From: Acidobacteriota bacterium
GTDB lineage: Bacteria > Acidobacteriota > Terriglobia > Bryobacterales > Bryobacteraceae
Reading direction: 5' to 3'
Assembly: GCA_016213775.1 (NCBI GenBank)
Contig: JACQZR010000149.1
Coordinates: forward strand, 1-58,770
Length of the DNA: 58,770 bases
In this document: piece after piece, positions 55,522 through 58,770 of the stretch
Layout: the number at the start of each line of letters is the position of its first letter
Numbering within the stretch: position 1 is the first letter of the stretch
The notes under the pieces: generated by a model
Told to the model about the DNA's origin: nothing
What the model saw: the letters and a program-made list of their open reading frames with translations, nothing else
The model's database searches: none
Program-made: the position numbers and the translations under genes

Positions 55522-57072
55522 ATGGGTGGAGCCGGGCTTCTCGTCGAATCGCAACAACAAGACATTCGGGACGAGCTCAATCGCTTGTTGGAGAGCGCGG
55601 CTTTCCGCGGAAGTAAACGCTGCCGCGAGTTCCTCCAGTACATCGTGGAACAGACCGTTAGTGGCGAGAGCGGTAGCCTTAAGGAACGTGCCATCGGCAT
55701 GGAGCTTTTCGGGCTTCCCCAGGATTTCGACAGCAGCCAGCACACCATCGTCCGGGTGACGGCCAGCGAAACACGAAAGAAGCTGGCGCTTTACTACCAG
55801 TCTGAAAACGGCGCCGCCCACGCGGTGAGAATCGACCTGCCTCCGGGATCATACAACGCGGAATTCCGCTGGATTGAGGAGCCAAGGACGGAGCCAAGTC
55901 CCGCGCCGCTGATCGAAGCAGTCGATGTGGAAGCACCGCCTCCTGGTTTGTCGCGGCGCTGGTTGCTGGCTGGGGGAGCGACGGCGTTGCTTGGCACCGC
56001 GGGCGGCTTGTGGTTGTGGGCCAGGTCCGAGCCGGAGGCTACAAAACGCTTCACCGCGCCTGTGCCGGATCCCACCCCCACGGGTCCAGCGCTGTCTGGC
56101 CATGTGCGAATCAGGGTGGGCTCTTCGCATCCATATGTCGATCGAAACGGGCAGACATGGGAAGTGGACAAATATTTCTCAGGCGGAATCACTCGATCAC
56201 GGGCGTCGGAGCGAATCGTGCGCACGCTCGATCCCGACATCTACCGGCATCCCCGGATTGGCGATTTCCGCTATGACATCCCCCTCGTCGCGGGCAACTA
56301 CGAAATGCACCTGCACTTCGCAGAAACGGGGTTGTCGGACTTCATCAGCGCCGAATCGAGCGGCGAAGGCCAGCGCGTCTTTCGAGTCTCCGCCAATGGC
56401 CGGATACTCTTGGACTACTTCGATGTGGTGGCCGACGCCGCCGGGACCAACATATCCAACGAGCGTGTGTTTCGGGACATCTCTCCTGCCGGTGATGGTG
56501 TCCTGCATCTGGCGTTCTCCCCAATCAGGGGATCGGCAATGGTCAGTGCAATCGAACTGCTGGCCGTGGATCCCGGCACCGTTCAGCCAATCCGCGTTCG
56601 ATCCGGCTGGCCCACTTCCTGGCGCGATGCGGCCGGCAGGCAGTGGCGCGCTGACTCCTATTTCCTCGGAGGCAATGCCTTGGTGCGCAGAACCAATCCG
56701 GCCCGCGAGAGCGAACCGGGCGCGCCCAACGACGCACTTTACGCCAGCGAGCGATGGGGCCATTTCTCGTACGCACTACCGGTTCCCGAAGGCCGCTACC
56801 GGGTGACTTTGAAGTTCTGCGAGGGCCATTACGGCCCGCGCAACACGGGATTCGGTGGAATTGGCAGCCGCGTGTTTGATGTCCACTGCAATGGAGTCGC
56901 CCTATTGAAGGACTTCGACATAATGAAGGAGGCTGGCGGGGAGGGCCGTCCTCTCGACCGCGTCTTTACGGGCCTCCGTCCCAACGCGCAGGGTAAAATC
57001 CTACTCACTTTTGTTCCAAACAAGGGGATGGCTTGTGTCAACGGCATCGAGGTCGTCGAGGCGCGCTCGTAG
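55522..57072 (+). CDS. Membrane-anchored regulator-like protein with two malectin domains
   Basis: The product (516 residues from ATG 55522; TTG 55492 and GTG 55504 are alternatives) starts with a region of about 100 residues (LNRLLESAAFRGSKRCREFLQYIVEQT ... DFDSSQHTIVRVTASETRKKLALYY). I associate it with the DNA-binding-like N-terminus of acidobacterial sensor proteins. A transmembrane segment follows (WLLAGGATALLGTAGGLWLW). Outside the membrane lie two malectin domains (HVRIRVGSSHPYVDRNGQTWEVDKY; IRVRSGWPTSWRDAAGRQWRAD). Malectin binds carbohydrates. With the divergent GH95/GH51 operon this suggests a one-component sugar sensor; DNA binding is inferred. Confidence 0.75.
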   Translation: MGGAGLLVESQQQDIRDELNRLLESAAFRGSKRCREFLQYIVEQTVSGESGSLKERAIGMELFGLPQDFDSSQHTIVRVTASETRKKLALYYQSENGAAHAVRIDLPPGSYNAEFRWIEEPRTEPSPAPLIEAVDVEAPPPGLSRRWLLAGGATALLGTAGGLWLWARSEPEATKRFTAPVPDPTPTGPALSGHVRIRVGSSHPYVDRNGQTWEVDKYFSGGITRSRASERIVRTLDPDIYRHPRIGDFRYDIPLVAGNYEMHLHFAETGLSDFISAESSGEGQRVFRVSANGRILLDYFDVVADAAGTNISNERVFRDISPAGDGVLHLAFSPIRGSAMVSAIELLAVDPGTVQPIRVRSGWPTSWRDAAGRQWRADSYFLGGNALVRRTNPARESEPGAPNDALYASERWGHFSYALPVPEGRYRVTLKFCEGHYGPRNTGFGGIGSRVFDVHCNGVALLKDFDIMKEAGGEGRPLDRVFTGLRPNAQGKILLTFVPNKGMACVNGIEVVEARS

Positions 57073-57083
57073 CCTTCTAACGT

Positions 57084-58520
57084 CTACCGGAAACGGAACG
57101 CAAACACATCGGCGTCCTTCAGCACCAGCCGCATCCGCACCGGTTTGCCCGTCAGCGCCGACAAGTCCTTGCCGGACGCCCACCGGACCGGACGTTCGAT
57201 CGCGTCTCCAATAATTTCCGGGGAATCAGCCAGTGCGAATCCGGCGATCGGGGCGCCATCGGGCGTCTGAAACTCCACCCGTATGCCACCCGCCGCCGAT
57301 GTGGCAAAATTCAGTTCCAACTCGCGCCCCTGAAACACCAGCGGTTTGGTTACCATCTCGCCGCCGCTGTAGCCCGCGTGCAGGGAAGCAAAACCGTCGG
57401 TTCGCAGGCTGTAGCGCTGGATGTGCGCCGTCGGCTGGCCATAGTTCTTGCTCACATAGAGCGACATCTCCGCCGCCCCCGTAGGCACGATATTCCACGC
57501 CGGATAATTGGTCCGCGACACCCAGTTCGCCAGACCTACGCCCGGCCGCAGAAACGCCTCCGGGAACGTCCGGTCGTACCGCAGTCCGCCGCGGGTGGTG
57601 AACAGCACGGCATCGGAGACGTCCTTGAAGTATTTCGGATCGACCTGGATCTCGCGCGCTTCGCTATCGGAGAGCACCTGCCGCCCCGGAAAGAACCGCG
57701 CCGCAATCGCAATCGAGAGATGCGGCGCGCGGAAATAGGGGCTGGTCTGATTCGTGTAGAGATGCTCCAGAGGCGCATCATCGAACTCCATCTGTTCCCC
57801 CGGCGACCAGTGTACAAAGTCGTCGCTGGTTGCCCGCGAGATCCACCGGTAGTTGGTGGTGCCAACCTTGCGGAACGTGCGGAAGTAGCAGACATAGCGT
57901 TTCTCGGATTCAGAATAGAACGCCAGATTCTGCGAATCGTAACGCGCCGGACCGGGCGGCAGAACCGGCGCCTCTCGCCACTTGCTCCAGTGGATCCCGT
58001 CCGCCGAAACGAACGCCGCCAATCCTGATGACCCGATGCCGGCCAGCGCCTTGTAGCGTTCCGCCGCTGGGACACCCGGCCTGCTGTCCAGAAACGGGGC
58101 GAAATTGTGCGAGAACGGCGTCATCCCCGCCAGAATGATGTTGTTGTCCGTTGTTCCCTTGAAGGCATGGATGGCCAGCTTCGGCTTGCTGAAATGGACG
58201 CCGTCGGAGGATTCGGCGTAGCAGGTGCGCTCCGCGTCCGTTCCGTCGCGTCCGCCTTCCGGACGGCCGCGGGAATACATGCGGTAGGTCGGCCCGTCCT
58301 TGATGATGGTGAAGTACCCGCTGAAGAGCCCTTCCCACGGTGCATCGAGTTTGAGTACGGTACCACGATCGAAGGGCGAGTGCAGTCGCAGTGACGCCCC
58401 GGTGAGCCGGTCGATGAGCAGCCGGTCGACGAATAGCTCCCGGCGATCGCGGATATCGATGCTGGTCTGCGCGGAAAGGGCAGATGCAAGCAGTAAAAAC
58501 GTGAGCAGCATAGAAGTCAT
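57084..58520 (-). CDS. Secreted five-bladed-propeller protein with C-terminal beta domain
   Basis: The 478-residue protein has a signal peptide (MTSMLLTFLLLASALSAQ). Propeller phrases include YFTIIKDGPTYRMYSRGRPEGG, CYAESSDGVHFSKPKL, AFVSADGIHWSKWREAP and YRWISRATSDDFVHWSPGE. These resemble GH43/GH32-clan fold proteins common in Solibacter and Planctomycetes, ending in a beta-sandwich (LVFQGRELELNFATSAAGGIRVEFQ). Catalytic residues are not assignable by eye. It converges with the malectin regulator and may belong to the same carbohydrate patch. Confidence 0.7.
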   Translation of the reverse strand: MTSMLLTFLLLASALSAQTSIDIRDRRELFVDRLLIDRLTGASLRLHSPFDRGTVLKLDAPWEGLFSGYFTIIKDGPTYRMYSRGRPEGGRDGTDAERTCYAESSDGVHFSKPKLAIHAFKGTTDNNIILAGMTPFSHNFAPFLDSRPGVPAAERYKALAGIGSSGLAAFVSADGIHWSKWREAPVLPPGPARYDSQNLAFYSESEKRYVCYFRTFRKVGTTNYRWISRATSDDFVHWSPGEQMEFDDAPLEHLYTNQTSPYFRAPHLSIAIAARFFPGRQVLSDSEAREIQVDPKYFKDVSDAVLFTTRGGLRYDRTFPEAFLRPGVGLANWVSRTNYPAWNIVPTGAAEMSLYVSKNYGQPTAHIQRYSLRTDGFASLHAGYSGGEMVTKPLVFQGRELELNFATSAAGGIRVEFQTPDGAPIAGFALADSPEIIGDAIERPVRWASGKDLSALTGKPVRMRLVLKDADVFAFRFR

Positions 58521-58619
58521 GGCTCCTCACCCGAGCCACGGTCACGGCTCTGTAAGTAATTTTCTGACAACGACATGCGAAACCGAGCCGCGCGCGTCAG
58601 CAAGCGGTTTTTGGATTTT

Positions 58620-58770
58620 TCACAAAAGAGTCGTATCCAGGCCAACCTCCACGGTGGGCGACGCTGGTGTTGCCGCAGGCGGCTGATGGTTGTTGAGATA
58701 CGAGCGCAGCAAATCACTGTTTCCTTCAAACAGGCTGTCGGTCAGCTCGCGAATCGCCTTGCGTCGCATG
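58620..58770 (-). CDS. C-terminal part of a probable BlaI/MecI-type regulator (cut by window edge)
   Basis: The open frame runs in from the window edge and stops at TGA 58620-58622. The visible residues are MRRKAIRELTDSLFEGNSDLL, RSYLNNHQPPAATPA and a short tail. The pattern of a helix followed by LFEGNSDLLRSYL matches the end of BlaI/MecI/CopY winged-helix repressors (usual form: LF-G-S-ALV-HL). Only about 49 residues are visible and the ATG at 58769 may be internal, so the assignment is tentative. Confidence 0.4.
   Translation of the reverse strand, partial: MRRKAIRELTDSLFEGNSDLLRSYLNNHQPPAATPASPTVEVGLDTTLL

Overview
The window is a chromosomal segment of a GC-rich bacterium, most likely an acidobacterium of the Bryobacterales / Candidatus Solibacter type. 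The evidence is a secreted protein ending in the Solibacter-type TIGR03437 domain, many secreted five-bladed-propeller and DUF1080 proteins, malectin and acidobacterial-type regulator domains, an IorAB-like molybdenum oxidase pair, and a large Tricorn-like protease. No tRNA, rRNA, CRISPR array, prophage or intact insertion sequence was recognised.

Layout. 0.1-5.9 kb: exported enzymes (intradiol dioxygenase, M55 D-aminopeptidase, propeller protein, M14 carboxypeptidase). 5.9-12.2 kb: housekeeping (tilS, ftsH, a HAD phosphatase) followed by convergent J-domain and metallo-beta-lactamase genes. The gph/dnaJ junction is tandemly duplicated and carries a triple-hairpin repeat that also occurs at the left end. 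12.5-16.6 kb: CE1-like esterase and a Tat-exported molybdopterin/2Fe-2S oxidoreductase pair. 16.75-19.7 kb: an operon of carbonic anhydrase, STAS-less SulP transporter and tandem universal stress protein, a plausible bicarbonate/anion uptake unit. 19.8-22.7 kb: small exported protein, an internally duplicated beta-barrel protein, a radical SAM protein. 22.8-26.9 kb: a five-gene membrane-stress cassette built around PspA (YjfI-like, PspA, DUF4178, coiled-coil membrane protein, double DUF350).

27.2-41.5 kb: three different toxin-antitoxin modules (VapBC, BrnTA, DUF1778/GNAT) interspersed with an ankyrin-repeat protein, a frameshifted secretin, a Tricorn-type protease, an APC permease/aminotransferase pair, and a conserved 477-residue protein of unknown role next to a LEA-like protein. 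41.5-46.6 kb: TrpB2-type tryptophan synthase beta chain, an HTTM-DCC fusion, a sulfatase remnant and an SGNH-DUF1080 enzyme.

46.9-50.7 kb: two translationally coupled YHYH-family exported proteins, one with the TIGR03437 C-terminus and one with YtkA-like domains and a C-terminal cupredoxin. This pair is a strong candidate for an undescribed periplasmic or surface metal-related system. 50.7-58.5 kb: a glycan-utilisation patch (80-residue protein, GH95 fucosidase, GH51-like arabinofuranosidase) divergent from a membrane-anchored malectin protein with a DNA-binding-like N-terminus, and another propeller protein. The right edge holds the 3' end of a probable BlaI-type regulator.

Two features recur. 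Convergent gene ends often carry hairpins or duplications, and several operons show ATGA stop-start coupling. All family names come from reading motifs and architecture; no database search was possible.
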